Source: Akanthomyces muscarius (lineage: Eukaryota > Ascomycota > Sordariomycetes > Hypocreales > Cordycipitaceae). From it: 64,000 nucleotides of DNA. Location: contig NC_079246.1 of assembly GCF_028009165.1 (NCBI RefSeq), positions 2,852,001 through 2,916,000 on the forward strand, given 5' to 3'. The number at the start of each line of letters is the position of its first letter. Within the stretch, counting starts at the first letter, position 1. The translations under genes and the position numbers were made by a program. Shown here piece by piece: positions 22,163 through 32,976 of this stretch. The notes beneath the pieces were generated by a model. It was not told the DNA's origin. It did no database searches and worked only from the letters and a program-made list of their open reading frames with translations.

Positions 22163-23809
22163 ATGAGCACCAACGGCGCTGTCGAAGCTCCTCAGCTAAC
22201 ACTGCAGCTAGCAAGCGGCAGGACGCTGACGGTTGAGGACTCTGACCTCGTACTTCGAGGTAGTGCGCTTTTACCTGCAACTGGATATTTGTGTACTGAC
22301 AACTTTCTCAGATGCCAATAATATCAACGAGAAAGGCTCGAAAAGGGGTGAGTACAAAACGCAAGCTGGTGGTGTAAAGCTAATGTGCTGTACAGATCGC
22401 AACGGACGTCAGACAATACCACTCTACAACGTCTTGTGGGCCGAAGTCGTCGAAGCCAACTTAACGATAGAATATGCCCTGCTATCCGACAAGTCCAAGT
22501 TCCAGGTTGAAAAATGGACGCTGCCGATCAACTCGGCCGACGAGCAGGCCCAAACCTCGTCCGAAACATTTGCAACCGCGCTACGATCTCGTGCCTATGG
22601 CAAGGCACAACAAAAGAGGCGCGCCTACGTTCTTGTTAATCCCAACGCCGGCCCAGGCAACGGCGTCAAGAGGTGGGAAAACGAAGTTAAGCCCCTGTTT
22701 GACGCAGCCAGGATGGAAATGGACGTTGTCTTTCTAAAAAGAGGCGGCGAGGCGCTGGAGTTGGTGGAGAAAATGGCCATTGACAAGTACGACACCGTCA
22801 TTCCGTGCTCGGGAGACGGCACGCCGCACGAGGTCTTCAACGGACTGGCCAAGCGACCCGACGCCAAGCTAGCCCTGTCCAAAATTGCTGTCGGACACAT
22901 TCCCTGCGGCTCGGGCAACGCCATGTCCTGCAACTTGTACGGCTCCCACAAGCCAAGCTATGCAGCTCTTGCTATCGTCAAAGGCGTCGTGACACCACTC
23001 GATCTGGTGTCTATTACGCAGGGCGACACGCGTATCATCTCATTCCTCTCACAGTCGCTTGGCATCGTTGCGGAGGGCGATCTCGGCACTGAGCACCTGA
23101 GGTGGATGGGCAGCGCACGCTTCGACTATGGTGTCATTTCGCGCGTGTTTCGCAAAAAGGTCTACCCATGCGACATTGCCGTGCAGCTCGAGGTGGAGAA
23201 GCCCAATGTCAAGGAGCATTACAAGCAACATGCGAGTATACCGAGCCTCAGGCAGGCAGCCACCGAGCAATCAGATGCAGACGAGGCCAGCGGCTTGCCG
23301 AAACTCAAGTACGGAACGGTAAAGGACGACCTGCCCGCGGGGTGGAAACTAGTGCCATACGACAAGGTCGGCACTGTGTATTGTGGAAATGTAAGTCACC
23401 CTGGGTACTACCTGCAGTAATTCACAGCTTACAATCGTAGATGGCTTACATGGCGCCGGACGTGCACTTTTTCCCCGCCGCCGTGGCTGCAGATGGGTGC
23501 ATGGACCTGATTACCATGAATGGCGACATTCCCGCGCTCAAAGCCCTCCAGGCATTCCTTTCCGTCGGCTCGAACAAGTTTTTCGACAGCCCATACGTTC
23601 ACTACCAAAAGATCTCGGCGTATCGCATCATCCCACGAAACCAAAAGGACGGCTACATTAGCATCGATGGCGAGAAGGTGCCATTCGAGCCATTCCAGGC
23701 GGAGGTGCACCAGGGCCTCGGAAGGGTCATTTCCAAGAGGGGCATGTTTGAGGCCGAAGGCCCCGCCAACTGGGACAAGGTTACGCTTTCGGAGAGGCTA
23801 CACGCGTGA
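22163..23809 (+). CDS. Sphingoid long-chain base kinase (Lcb4/5-like)
   Basis: This lipid kinase phosphorylates sphingoid bases such as dihydrosphingosine and phytosphingosine to their 1-phosphates. Four exons (22163-22259, 22312-22347, 22396-23390, 23441-23809) give 498 aa; exon 2 is only 36 bp. The diacylglycerol-kinase-type catalytic domain starts at about residue 120 with YVLVNPNAGPGNG. The nucleotide-binding PCSGDGTPHEVFNG is near residue 185 and IPCGSGNAMSCNL near 214. The C-terminal lobe includes MAYMAPDVHFFP and DGYISIDGEKVPFEPFQ, as in sphingosine kinases. The short first exons were found by joining DSDLVLR to DANNINEKGSKR and then to DRNGRQTIPLYNVLWAEV. It acts at membranes but has no membrane span. 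A ceramide kinase is less likely, as no PH domain is seen. Confidence 0.93.
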
Positions 23810-24373
23810 GTGGCGTCGGCCTGATTTTCTTTGGGGTACAGCATTGGATAGCCGGTAGCATGTGAGTACAGGTGGATAGATACCCAGGTTTGTAAATACA
23901 GGCGATGATGATGTCACCGTGTTCATGTCTATTCGATACTACATTTGAGGAGTGTTGTGATGTGGACGCGCAGGTGACGGACCAACTACAGAGTAGTGGC
24001 CGCGGATTGGGTCGCGATATGTTGTCCAGCGAATCTCGTCTGTTATCTTGGCCAACGGCTGTGTGCAGCGAAAGTATGCTTCGCCTTTATGTACGCATGA
24101 CTCCCTTTGTTAGGTTCATTCAGACATGAAAAAAGTGTCGACACTAGACTGAGTGGCTAGATTGCGCCGGCGCTACGCGGCGCAAGCCTCCCAACAAGCT
24201 TTATTCATGGCGTTTAGGCCCGTAGAATATCCTGCTTAGTTCCAGCCAGCCTATTCCCATGAATGGTTTCCTTATATAATCGTATGCTGCTCTCTTTTGT
24301 GCGCTGCTTCTGGTTTAACCCCCGCTCATTCATGCTCTACTCGTTTTGCACCACAGACCACTCATCCGTCAAC
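23810..24373. promoter_or_regulatory. CFEM gene upstream region
   Basis: This spacer carries the promoter of the CFEM gene. A good TATA box (TATATAA) lies at 24274-24280, 94 bp before the ATG. No other gene is seen. Confidence 0.5.
24274..24280 (+). promoter_or_regulatory. TATA box of CFEM gene
   Basis: TATATAA, 94 bp upstream of the start codon at 24374, is at a suitable distance for a fungal core promoter. Confidence 0.55.
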
Positions 24374-24834
24374 ATGAAGGTCCTCACTCTCACCATTATG
24401 GCCATCGCTGCCACTGCCCAAGCCAGCGCAGTCTTTGATGATTCCGCTCGTGGTTCCGACTCTGAATTATCTCTTCGTCGTCTGCCTGCCCTTGTCCGCC
24501 TCCCTCCCCGCCGTGTCGATCTTGTCCAGAGGAAGAAGAAGAAGGAGCACAAGAAGCCCGAGGAGGTTATCCCAAAATGCGCTCTTCCCTGCATCGAAGC
24601 CTATATTCTGAAGCACACCATGTGTGAGTTGGACAACTGGAAGTGCATCTGCAAACACCATGAGGTCAAGGACGCCGATGCCAGCGCCTGCTTGGTCAAC
24701 AATTGCGGCATGACCAACACCAAGAGTATGTTTCCGCCACGCATTCATGATCTCGAATCTCAGATTCGCTAACTTGGCAACGCCATGCAGACAAGATCAA
24801 ACCTACCATAAAGGAGTATTGCAAAGAGTGGTAG
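24374..24834 (+). CDS. Small secreted CFEM-domain protein
   Basis: Two exons, 24374-24725 and 24791-24834, give 131 aa. The start is set by a clear signal peptide (MKVLTLTIMAIAATAQASA, residues 1-19). A basic linker follows (VQRKKKKEHKKPEEVIP). The CFEM-like cysteine core runs KCALPCIEAYILKHTMCELDNW, KCICKHH, SACLVNNCGMTN and ends in KEYCKEW after the splice junction. That gives eight cysteines, the number expected of a CFEM domain. CFEM proteins act at the cell wall or outside the cell in haem or iron capture and host interaction. The absence of a long Ser/Thr tail or GPI signal suggests free secretion. The KKKKEHKK stretch may be a dibasic processing site. The final exon, only 14 codons, supplies the last cysteine. 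Confidence 0.8.
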
Positions 24835-25287
24835 TATCATTGAGACAGATGAAAGCTGCTGCCCTTGGCACGGCGTGAATTGTTGCATGGCACAGGAATA
24901 ATTGGTCTGGCTGGTGAACAATTATCGACTCTGGGATCAACATTCACTATATTTCGTTGCTTGATTTGGTGACTCGTTCGTGGAATTTTGCAAGCTGGTG
25001 CATTTTCGCTTGCGTAGAAAACAAAGTTTGCACCGCGCCGCCACAGCCGTGGGCTATGTATACCTGTTTTATTAGCAGGACCTCCTGGATAAGCCAGAAC
25101 TGGTGGGCGTTCTTACTTGCGAATTCGCTCTCGACTACTCCGTATAACCAATTTGAACAAGTAATAAATAGTTAAAAATTAAAAATAAAAATAGAGACTG
25201 ACCAAGCTTGATAGGTAGGTAAAACGGACAAATTCAAACAAAAAAAACCCCCAAAAAAAAACAACGCGCTCGGGCAGTGGAGTCAGA
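24835..25287. other. AT-rich spacer
   Basis: AT-rich sequence with A-runs, especially 25160-25262, and no gene other than the Pol III terminator noted separately. Confidence 0.5.
25253..25261 (-). terminator. Pol III terminator of tRNA-Ile
   Basis: Nine consecutive T on the minus strand, starting 27 nt after the tRNA 3' end, form a typical RNA polymerase III stop signal. Confidence 0.7.
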
Positions 25288-25384
25288 TGCTCCCAGCAGG
25301 GATTGAACCTGCGACCTTCGCATCACCAAAGACGGAATGTTGTCCATATTAGTACGACGCTCTAACCAACTGAGCTATGGAAGC
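25288..25384 (-). tRNA. tRNA-Ile (AAT anticodon) with 23-nt intron
   Basis: The minus strand folds into a full cloverleaf: acceptor GCTTCCA pairing with TGGGAGC, D arm GCTCAGTTGGTTAGAGC, anticodon stem TCGTA/TGCGA, variable loop AGGTC and T arm GCAGG-TTCAATC-CCTGC. The discriminator base is A. The anticodon loop reads CTAATAA, giving anticodon AAT for isoleucine at 25348-25350. A 23-nt intron (25324-25346) sits after position 37, the canonical place, so the mature tRNA is 74 nt before CCA addition. The internal A box (TAGCTCAGTTGG) and B box (GGTTCAATC) are intact. Confidence 0.92.
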
Positions 25385-26025
25385 CGCGGCGTATTGCTTG
25401 TTGAGGAGGATTGAGTTGTTTTGGGATATATTGGCTTTGAAATGTCGGTGACAGTGATGATGGCTGAGAACCGATTGAGTTACTCCATGGGGGTAGTGCG
25501 GGGAAGCGTGGTGAGTACCATGTGGAAGGTACGTAGACCCATGATTTGGGGAAGGAGCATCGTTCTTGCCTTGCCTTGCGGATGAAGTTATGTTAGTGTG
25601 TGTGTCGTGAATGGGTGTCTAGGCTCAGGTGCGTGACGTGGAGAGGCAGCCAGATAGGCACACAAGGAAGGTGACGGGCTCGCGGATGCGAATCAGCGCA
25701 GGGTATGGCCGTGGCAGCCAACCTAAAGGGTTAATCGTACAACAACTAAAACGACTAAACGAGATAAAAAAACCAACACACGCTATACTGGGATCGTGAG
25801 AGCGGGTTAAAGATTCATGTATCGGTACCGGGTAGCGACTAGCAACGGCGGGTTACTGAGCTTCTCCCGCCGTTGCCCGCAGCATGCTCTTTTGCGCCTT
25901 TGCCATGTGAGATTATACAACTAGACGAGATATCATAAACAAATCGCCCAACAGAAAAAGTATGAACCACATTGTGTATTGTAGATACTGTAGCGCTGTT
26001 CATTCATCGGTTGCAGAGCAGTATT
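25385..26025. promoter_or_regulatory. bcs1 upstream region
   Basis: This 641-bp region upstream of bcs1 contains the start side of the tRNA gene. It shows no recognisable gene. Confidence 0.45.
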
Positions 26026-27495
26026 ATGTCAGCATCCTCATATCCACCGACAGCAGACTTCTCGCAAGCATCAAACAGTGGCATAGTAGTCGACATGTCT
26101 GGTGACGTATCACCAGTGTCGATATTCAGCCTGAATGCGCTGTTCGACAATCCGCTCTTTGCGGGTGGCATCGGCCTGGCGTCGCTCGGCGCCGCGGCTG
26201 CGTTTGCCAGAAAAGGCGTCCTAGTCGCGGGCGGAGCGGCACGTCGACGGCTGCTCGTCAATGTCGAAATCAGCAAGCAGGATCCCGCCTATCCCTGGAT
26301 CCTCGCATGGCTCTCCACGCCTCGCCCGACCCCAGGCTTCATCGCGTCCCGCCTGACGCGAATCCACAACCTCTCCGTCACGACGGCGACGGCGTCCAAG
26401 GGGTCGGCCATCGGCGGGCCGCCCAGCGCGCACTTTTTTCTGCAACCGGGCTACGGCAGGCACATTGTCAAGTTTCGCAATGCGTTCATTGCGGTCAACC
26501 GAGAAAAGCACAACACGGCCAACATGAACACGGGCGAACCACACGAGATTGTGCAGCTGACGACGCTGTGGGCGCATCGACACATATTCGAACAAGTGTT
26601 TAGCGAGGCGCATGCGCTTGCGGCAAAGGCCAACGAGGGAAAGACTGTCGTCTACTCGGCACGAGGTATGGAATGGGCGCCTCTCGGAGAACCGCGAAAG
26701 AAGCGGCCGCTCGAATCGGTGATACTAGACAAGGGCGTCAAGGACAACATCGTCAGCGATGTAAAGGACTTTTTGTCGCGGCAGCAGTGGTATGTTGACC
26801 GAGGCATCCCATACAGACGAGGGTACCTGTTGTTTGGACCGCCGGGCAGTGGCAAGAGTTCATTCATCCAGTCGCTCGCTGGCGAGCTGGACTTTGGCGT
26901 GGCCATGATTAACCTGAGCGAAATGGGCATGACGGACGACAAGCTGGCGTACCTGTTGACCAAGCTGCCCAAGCGCACCCTACTCCTACTAGAAGATGCC
27001 GATGCTGCATTTACCAACCGACGCCAACGCGATGCCGATGGCTACAGCGGGGCCAGCGTGACGTTTTCCGGCCTGCTGAATGCGCTGGACGGCATCGCTG
27101 CTGGTGAAGAGCGGCTTGCATTCCTGACGACCAACCACATTGACAGGCTTGATCCCGCCCTGATCCGCCCCGGCCGCGTCGATATGATGACCAGGATCGG
27201 CGAGGCGACTCGATACCAGGCAAGCCAGATGTGGGACCGATTCTACGGCGATGTGGACAAGGACCATGCGAGCAGGGAACGTTTCTTGGAGCGGCTGGAC
27301 GAGCTGGGGCTATTTGGAAAGAACGCAAATGGCGAGCCGTCACACAGACATACGAGCACGGCTGCGATCCAGGGTCTTTTCCTTTTCAACAAGAACGACA
27401 TGCACGGAGCGATCAACATGGCCGAGGGTCTCGTGCCGCGCAAGTTTGAGGCGTCGGACGATGTGCCAGAGGGGGCCATCAAGACGTCTGCATGA
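26026..27495 (+). CDS. bcs1: Mitochondrial chaperone BCS1 (AAA ATPase)
   Basis: This inner-membrane AAA protein translocates the folded Rieske iron-sulfur protein during assembly of respiratory complex III. The single exon gives 489 aa; the ATG at 26026 is preferred over an in-frame non-ATG codon at 25972. An N-terminal membrane segment (PLFAGGIGLASLGAAAAFA, about residues 42-60) is followed by a basic internal import signal (RKGVLVAGGAARRR), as in yeast Bcs1. The BCS1-specific domain spans roughly 60-230. The AAA module has Walker A GPPGSGKSS (about 271-279), Walker B LLLLEDADAAF (about 318-328) and the second region of homology with NHIDRLDPALIRPGRVD. The membrane segment and BCS1 domain separate it from the many soluble BCS1-like paralogues of filamentous fungi. 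Confidence 0.93.
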   Translation: MSASSYPPTADFSQASNSGIVVDMSGDVSPVSIFSLNALFDNPLFAGGIGLASLGAAAAFARKGVLVAGGAARRRLLVNVEISKQDPAYPWILAWLSTPRPTPGFIASRLTRIHNLSVTTATASKGSAIGGPPSAHFFLQPGYGRHIVKFRNAFIAVNREKHNTANMNTGEPHEIVQLTTLWAHRHIFEQVFSEAHALAAKANEGKTVVYSARGMEWAPLGEPRKKRPLESVILDKGVKDNIVSDVKDFLSRQQWYVDRGIPYRRGYLLFGPPGSGKSSFIQSLAGELDFGVAMINLSEMGMTDDKLAYLLTKLPKRTLLLLEDADAAFTNRRQRDADGYSGASVTFSGLLNALDGIAAGEERLAFLTTNHIDRLDPALIRPGRVDMMTRIGEATRYQASQMWDRFYGDVDKDHASRERFLERLDELGLFGKNANGEPSHRHTSTAAIQGLFLFNKNDMHGAINMAEGLVPRKFEASDDVPEGAIKTSA

Positions 27496-28708
27496 GCAGA
27501 CATGTATTATATGTATATTACCTTGCGAGGATACCCACTGTATATCATGACATGTGCATTGTTCAACTATGTGCCAGCAGCGGTGTGTCCGTGTCTCCCG
27601 TGTCTAGCGCGTCTATTTTACATGTGGCGCGTGTGTACTGCCGTATGCACCGCTCGAACCCATTCACCGCGACTATCAATAGGGCTCAGCACATGGCAGG
27701 ATTGGCATCCGGCCTGCCGTCTGAAGGGTTACAGTGACTGAATCATGCACCTCGGCAGGCCGCGAGGCGCTAGGCAGTGGGCCGATGGCACCATAATGAG
27801 GCTTGCGTGAGAATGCGGCTGAAGAGATGCGATTGAAACTGTTTTGGACAGGGCCATAAATCGGGGCTCTAACGTTACTGGTAGAGTCACATTGATCTTG
27901 GATCAAAGCCATGACCTGCAGCCTGCGTTGAAGTGGCAGGTACCGCTAAATGCAGGGCTTGCATCCGTTGGCGTCCTGACAACTGGATTGGTATGTAGAG
28001 TGCTAGGCTAGTTGGTTGGTTAGATAGCCACTTTTAGCGTGGCGGTATCGTCCCACACGGCTGTCTGCAACCAGCCCCAAATCTGGAAAAGTTCTGTTCT
28101 GGGTTGCGACTGAACACATGCCAGCCAGCGCAGCCAGGCCAGCAGACGAGCCGTTTTCGATACTCCTTCTACCGCGCATTGTGGCAACTTTTTTCGTCGT
28201 GTCTCTCACCGTAAGTCCCATTGTTTTGGGGTCCTCGAGTAAGGGACCTCTGCAGAAATGGAGCATCATCTCCTACCAACTGGGTTTTCTCGATACATGG
28301 CCAAATAGCCTGCAGTCTCTATGTGGATCTCATCCGTGACGTGATTGAAGACGGTTCCTTTTGCTCGTCTCCGCCAATCCGCCAAGCCTAAACTCCTAAA
28401 TCCAGACTGCCAGATCCACGCCGAATTGCCATCCGCAGTTTAGCGTCTTGCCTCTCAAGTGCCATGATAACTGGCGTGCTGCGACCGTGTGCGCTGCATT
28501 TTGCGCAGCCGCAGTCGCTGGAGTGTCGCTCGCGCAAACCCTGTGTCCTGGTCCCTGCATCCTCTTATTCTTCCCCTCCCCTCCCCTCTCCTGCCTCTTC
28601 TCTTTTCCTTCCCCTCACGCGGTAGTTCACCTTCGTCTTAGCCCGTACTACATCTCTGCCTACGCTGTCGCATACCCGTCGCGGCACTAGGCCACGGAGT
28701 CGCACACC
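27496..28708. promoter_or_regulatory. Permease upstream region
   Basis: This 1.2-kb spacer contains a strong pyrimidine tract (about 28563-28617, mostly C and T) 90-145 bp before the permease ATG. This is typical of a transcription-start region of well-expressed fungal genes. No gene is recognised. Confidence 0.5.
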
Positions 28709-30430
28709 ATGCACAACCAACCGTCGTCCTCGCCCGAGGGTGTGAAAAATGACGACCCCGTAGCCCGTCAAGGCTACAGCTCCAACGAGATCGATTACGA
28801 GTCTGTTCCCGCATGGAATGGCACCGACGCCAGCAGCACCGAGGGCGCAATCGACCCCGACTCGGGCGTAAAGCGCGGACTCAAGAATCGCCATCTCTCC
28901 ATGATGGCCCTCGCCGGTATCATCGGCCCTGGTCTCCTGGTCGGCGCTGGTGGAGCGCTCAATAGTGGTGGTCCTGCATCGCTCATTATTGGATTTGGCG
29001 TAATCGGTGAGTCCTGTTTGGCTGGCCAAGACGATTCATGAGCTAACAGCTGCACCCCAGGTTTCATTGCATTCGCCATTATGCAGTCCCTCGGCGAGCT
29101 TACTACCCTCTACCCTGGCGGTGGCTCCTTTGTCTCGCTCGCCGAGCGCCTTGTTGACAAGTCATTTTCCACTGCCGTGGGCTGGAACTACTTCATCATC
29201 TGGGCCGCGGTCCTCGCAAACGAATACAACGTCATCTGCAGCATCCTGGTGTACTGGGCGCCCAAGGTCCCGCTCTGGGGCTTTTTCCTGATTTTCTGGA
29301 CTGTTTTCCTCGGTTTCCAGCTCTTGGGCATTGAAGCTTTTGGTGAGGCTGAGTTTTGGCTGGCGCTCTTCAAGCTACTTGGCCTAACTGCCTACTTCAT
29401 CTTTTCCATCGTCTATGCTTCTGGCGGGCTCATCGGCCAAGATTCCGCATTGGGGTTCCACTACTGGCACGATCCAGGCGCATTCAATGGTAATGGCTTC
29501 CGCGGTGTCGCCAAGGTCTTCATCTTTTGCTCTACCTTTTACGCGGGTGTGGAGTCTGTGGCTGTCGCTGCTACCGAAACGAGAAACCCTGGCACTGCGG
29601 TGCCCCAGGCCATCAGACAGGTATTTTGGCGCATCATTTTCGTATACATGGGATCTGCCTTCTTCTTTGGCATTACCTGCCCTGCCAATGCACCTGGACT
29701 GGTTGGTGGTGGCGCCAAGGCGCTGCAAAGTCCGATGACCATTGCCATTCAAACCGCTGGATGGCAAGGCGGCGTGCATCTAATCAATGCCTTCATCCTT
29801 ATCACCTGCATCTCTGCAATCAACTCGTCCATCTACATCGGCTCCCGAACCATTCTCTACATGGCACAGTCCGGCAAGGCCCCGCGATTCCTCGGCAAAG
29901 TCAACAAGATGGGCGTTCCCGTTTACGCAATTGTTCTCACAAACGCAGTCGGCGCCATTTCCATGATGAATGTATCCACTGGCGCCGCCAAGGCCTATTC
30001 TTATATTGTCAATCTCTCCGGCGTCAGCACATTTCTGGTGTGGGGCAGCATAAGTTTTATGCACATTCGTTTCCGCCGTGCCTGGACCGCGCAAAACAGA
30101 GACTTGGGGGAGCTTACATTTAAGAGCATGGGCTACCCATTTGTCGCCTACTTTGGTCTTGCGGCCAACATCTTCCTCGCCCTAGTCCAGGGCTGGACGA
30201 CATTTTCGCCATTCTCCGCCGGCGACTTTGTCGATGCATACATTCTTCTGCCGTTATTTGGCGTCATTTACGTTGTAGGCAGGCTTGTCTGGAGAGACGA
30301 CAAGTTTAAGAGAAGCTGGGAAATTGACCTCGACAGCGGCCGCAGAGTCGACATGGACACGAAGGATGCGACCAAGCACCACGAGGGCCCGAAGCCGTCT
30401 TTTTGGCGGAGAGTCTGGAATTGGTTCTAG
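28709..30430 (+). CDS. Amino-acid permease (APC/YAT family)
   Basis: This is a plasma-membrane proton-coupled amino-acid transporter of the fungal YAT family. Two exons, 28709-29006 and 29061-30430, give 555 aa with the usual 12 hydrophobic segments. The cytosolic N-terminus of about 55 residues is acidic and precedes the signature KRGLKNRHLSMMALAGIIGPG (spanning the first membrane segment). The intron (54 bp) falls inside the second segment, within GVIGFIAFAI. The SLGELTTLYPGGGSF motif and the YAGVESVAVAATETRNP segment of the sixth helix region are conserved. The C-terminal tail ends in FWRRVWNWF. Substrate specificity cannot be read from sequence; dicarboxylic or broad-range relatives are possible. 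Confidence 0.9.
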
Positions 30431-30889
30431 CCCTATTTCCGACGAGTCTTTGGTTATCAAGGTATTGAATTTGGGAACGACTTGTTTAAACCGTTAAGTT
30501 TTTTTTGTATGGAAATCGTGCGTGGACATATCACGGGGATGCTGTAAAGTGGTGCATAGAAAGCCTTGCGAAGTGGTCGGAGGTTATGATATTTTACATA
30601 GCATTTATCATTGACACGGGCACGTCCCAACTGCTCAAATTAGATTGTTCCGCATATCTAATTCAGTCTGTATCATCGTGATTCAACTGCGCGACAGTGA
30701 TCCACGTGTGCGAATACGAATACGCACACACACAGATTTCCAAGACAGGCTTCATAAACACTCAGGCATTATAAATAGGATATCCGAATACGTACTTGAC
30801 AATCTTTATATAAAGGGAGAGATTCAGTATGGAGACCGCTCTTTGATCTATCTAATGACAAGTGTTCCAATAGCACACTCAAAGACGCA
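30431..30889. promoter_or_regulatory. cyp51 upstream region
   Basis: This 459-bp spacer holds the CYP51 promoter. A palindromic CACGTG E-box lies at 30703-30708 and a TATA box at 30807-30814. Sterol-regulatory proteins of the SREBP type bind E-box-like sites, so the E-box is worth noting, but no functional claim is made. Confidence 0.45.
30807..30814 (+). promoter_or_regulatory. TATA box of cyp51
   Basis: TATATAAA lies 76 bp upstream of the start codon at 30890. Confidence 0.55.
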
Positions 30890-32442
30890 ATGGAGATAAT
30901 GCATAGCCTGGGCTGGCTACTCGCCATCTCTACTTTGGCTGTGCTGGGAAATATTATTCTTCAGTTGCTTCCCCGAAGAAAGTCTGAACCACCTCGCGTC
31001 ATTCATTGGATCCCATTAGTCGGAAATGCAATCCAGTACGGCACCAATCCAATCAAGTTCTTCGCAGAGTGTCGAGCCAAGGTTTGTTCTTTTTGCTAGT
31101 ACGTCTTCTTGGCTAACCTGACTAGTATGGCGACATATTTACTTTTACCCTGTTTGGAAAGAAAATCACCTGCTTCCTCTCCGTCGACGGCAACGACTTT
31201 GTCCTCAATGGCAAACACGCCGACCTCAACGCCGAAGACATTTACAAACCCCTAACGAAGCCAGTTTTTGGCTCCGATGTTGTATACGATTGCTCCAATG
31301 CCAAGTTTATGCAGCAGAAAAAGTTTATCAAGTTCGGCTTGACTCGCCAGGCTTTTGAGTCCTACGTGCCCATGATTGAGGAAGAAGTCTTGGGCTACCT
31401 TGAGACGGAGCCCAGCTTGCAGGGTGTCGCCGGAACCATGGACGTCCCAAAATCCATGGGTGGTATCACTATCCTTACAGCGGCGCGAACTCTCCAAGGC
31501 GAGGAAGTGCGCAGCAAGCTCTCTGCTGGATTCGCTGAGCTGTACCACGACTTGGATCTTGGTTTTCGGCCCGTCAACCTTCTGATGCCCTGGGCACCTC
31601 TCCCAGAGAACCGCAAGCGCGACGCCGCCCATGCCAAGATGAGGGAAGTGTACAGCACCATTGTTGATGAGCGGCGTCACTCAGAGAAGGAGTGTGATTC
31701 CGACATGATATGGAACCTCATGAACTGCGTATACAAGGACGGCTCCACCATCCCAAACCACGAAATCGCACACTTGATGATTACCTTGCTCATGGCAGGG
31801 CAGCACACTTCCTCGTCTGCAAGCTCATGGGTTATTTTACACCTTGCATCCCGTCCCGAAGTCACAGAGGAGCTGTTCCAAGAACAGGTCCAAATGCTCG
31901 GCCATGGGAAACCCAACCTCCCTCCCCTGCAGTATACCGACCTTGAGAAGCTTCCGTTGCTTCAGCAGGTCATCAAGGAGACCCTGCGTGTGCATTCGTC
32001 TATCCACTCCGTCATGCGTAAAGCCACGCGACCTATCCAAGTGCCTGGCACCGACTACGTTGTGCCGCCCGGCAGGATTCTCCTTGCATCGCCCCAGGCA
32101 ACGGCTCGCGACGAGCAATACTTTACCAACGCGGACGAGTGGCAGCCTTCTCGCTGGTCTAGCGACCTCGCAGGTAGCATCTTCGATGCTGAAGAAACGT
32201 CTAGCATTTCCCGCGGGGCCAAAAGCGCCTATCTGCCGTTTGGGGCGGGCAGACATCGGTGTATCGGAGAACAGTTTGCCTATCTCAATCTTGGCGCCAT
32301 CATTGCCACGCTTGTCCGAGAATTTCGGTTCTACAGTCTGAAGGAGAGCGGCGATGTGCCAAAGACAGACTATGCATCCATGTTTTCGCGACCCGTGCAG
32401 CCTGCCTTGATCCGGTGGCAGCGTAGGACCAAACGCAGCTAG
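30890..32442 (+). CDS. cyp51: Sterol 14-alpha-demethylase (CYP51 paralogue)
   Basis: This is an ER-anchored cytochrome P450 of ergosterol synthesis, which removes the 14-alpha-methyl group of lanosterol or eburicol; it is the azole target. Two exons, 30890-31081 and 31126-32442, give 502 aa. An N-terminal anchor (residues 7-27) is followed by a Pro hinge (EPPRVIHWIPLVG). Visible P450 motifs are VVYDC with Tyr118, the I-helix AGQHTSSSASSW (288-299), ETLR (349-352), and the haem loop PFGAGRHRCIGE (435-446). It resembles CYP51A more than CYP51B (LNAEDIYKPLTKPVFGSD, SDMIWNLMNCVYKDG). The segment just before the haem loop, normally containing YGYG and VSKG, is shortened to SSISRGAKSAYL. Residue Leu217 stands where Aspergillus fumigatus Cyp51A has Met220. 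Whether it is a full demethylase is open. Confidence 0.92.
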
Positions 32443-32976
32443 GCAGGTGTGGACTCTGACACTGTAGCAGTTTAGTATAGATTAGATGGAAAAAGTAAAT
32501 ATAATATACAGCGGTTAGCGGATTGTATTTTTGACGGCCTTTAGGATGCAGTAAGAAGCCGTCAATGGTAAATAAAATCCAGGTAATCCAGGCTCTAGGA
32601 CCCCATGTCGTAAGGTAGGCACCATTCCTAGATACCTACCTAGGTACCTGGCTACCTACCTAGATAATCTGGGCCCCTGCGCCGCCCAAGTTCCCGCAAC
32701 GCTAAACTGGTGGCTGCATCGTTGCTGCCAGCGGCCCATAAGTCAGATCCCCAGCTTCGTCACCCTCAAACATAGCTCCATCTTTCACAAGCCTGCGACC
32801 AAAACGACACAGCCATCGAGATACACACAATCGAGCACCGAAAAATACCTCGAATCGCTCGCATCAAACGAATGCCGCTAGAACAGCCACCGAATGCACC
32901 GAGACATATAACCGCCGTCCTCATCCAACGGACTGCGCCCCCTGCGCAACGCAGCGAGCTAGGCAGCGTCGAATGA
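32443..32976. promoter_or_regulatory. Intergenic region with TACCTAGGTA cluster
   Basis: This spacer contains a dense cluster of TACCTA/TAGGTA units at 32633-32665, including a perfect TACCTAGGTA palindrome at 32637-32646. The cluster lies about 310-345 bp upstream of the Vrl1-like start codon. Confidence 0.5.
32633..32665. repeat. TACCTA/TAGGTA cluster with palindrome, copy 2
   Basis: Dense cluster of TACCTACC and TAGGTACC units; a perfect TACCTAGGTA palindrome lies at 32637-32646. Confidence 0.8.
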
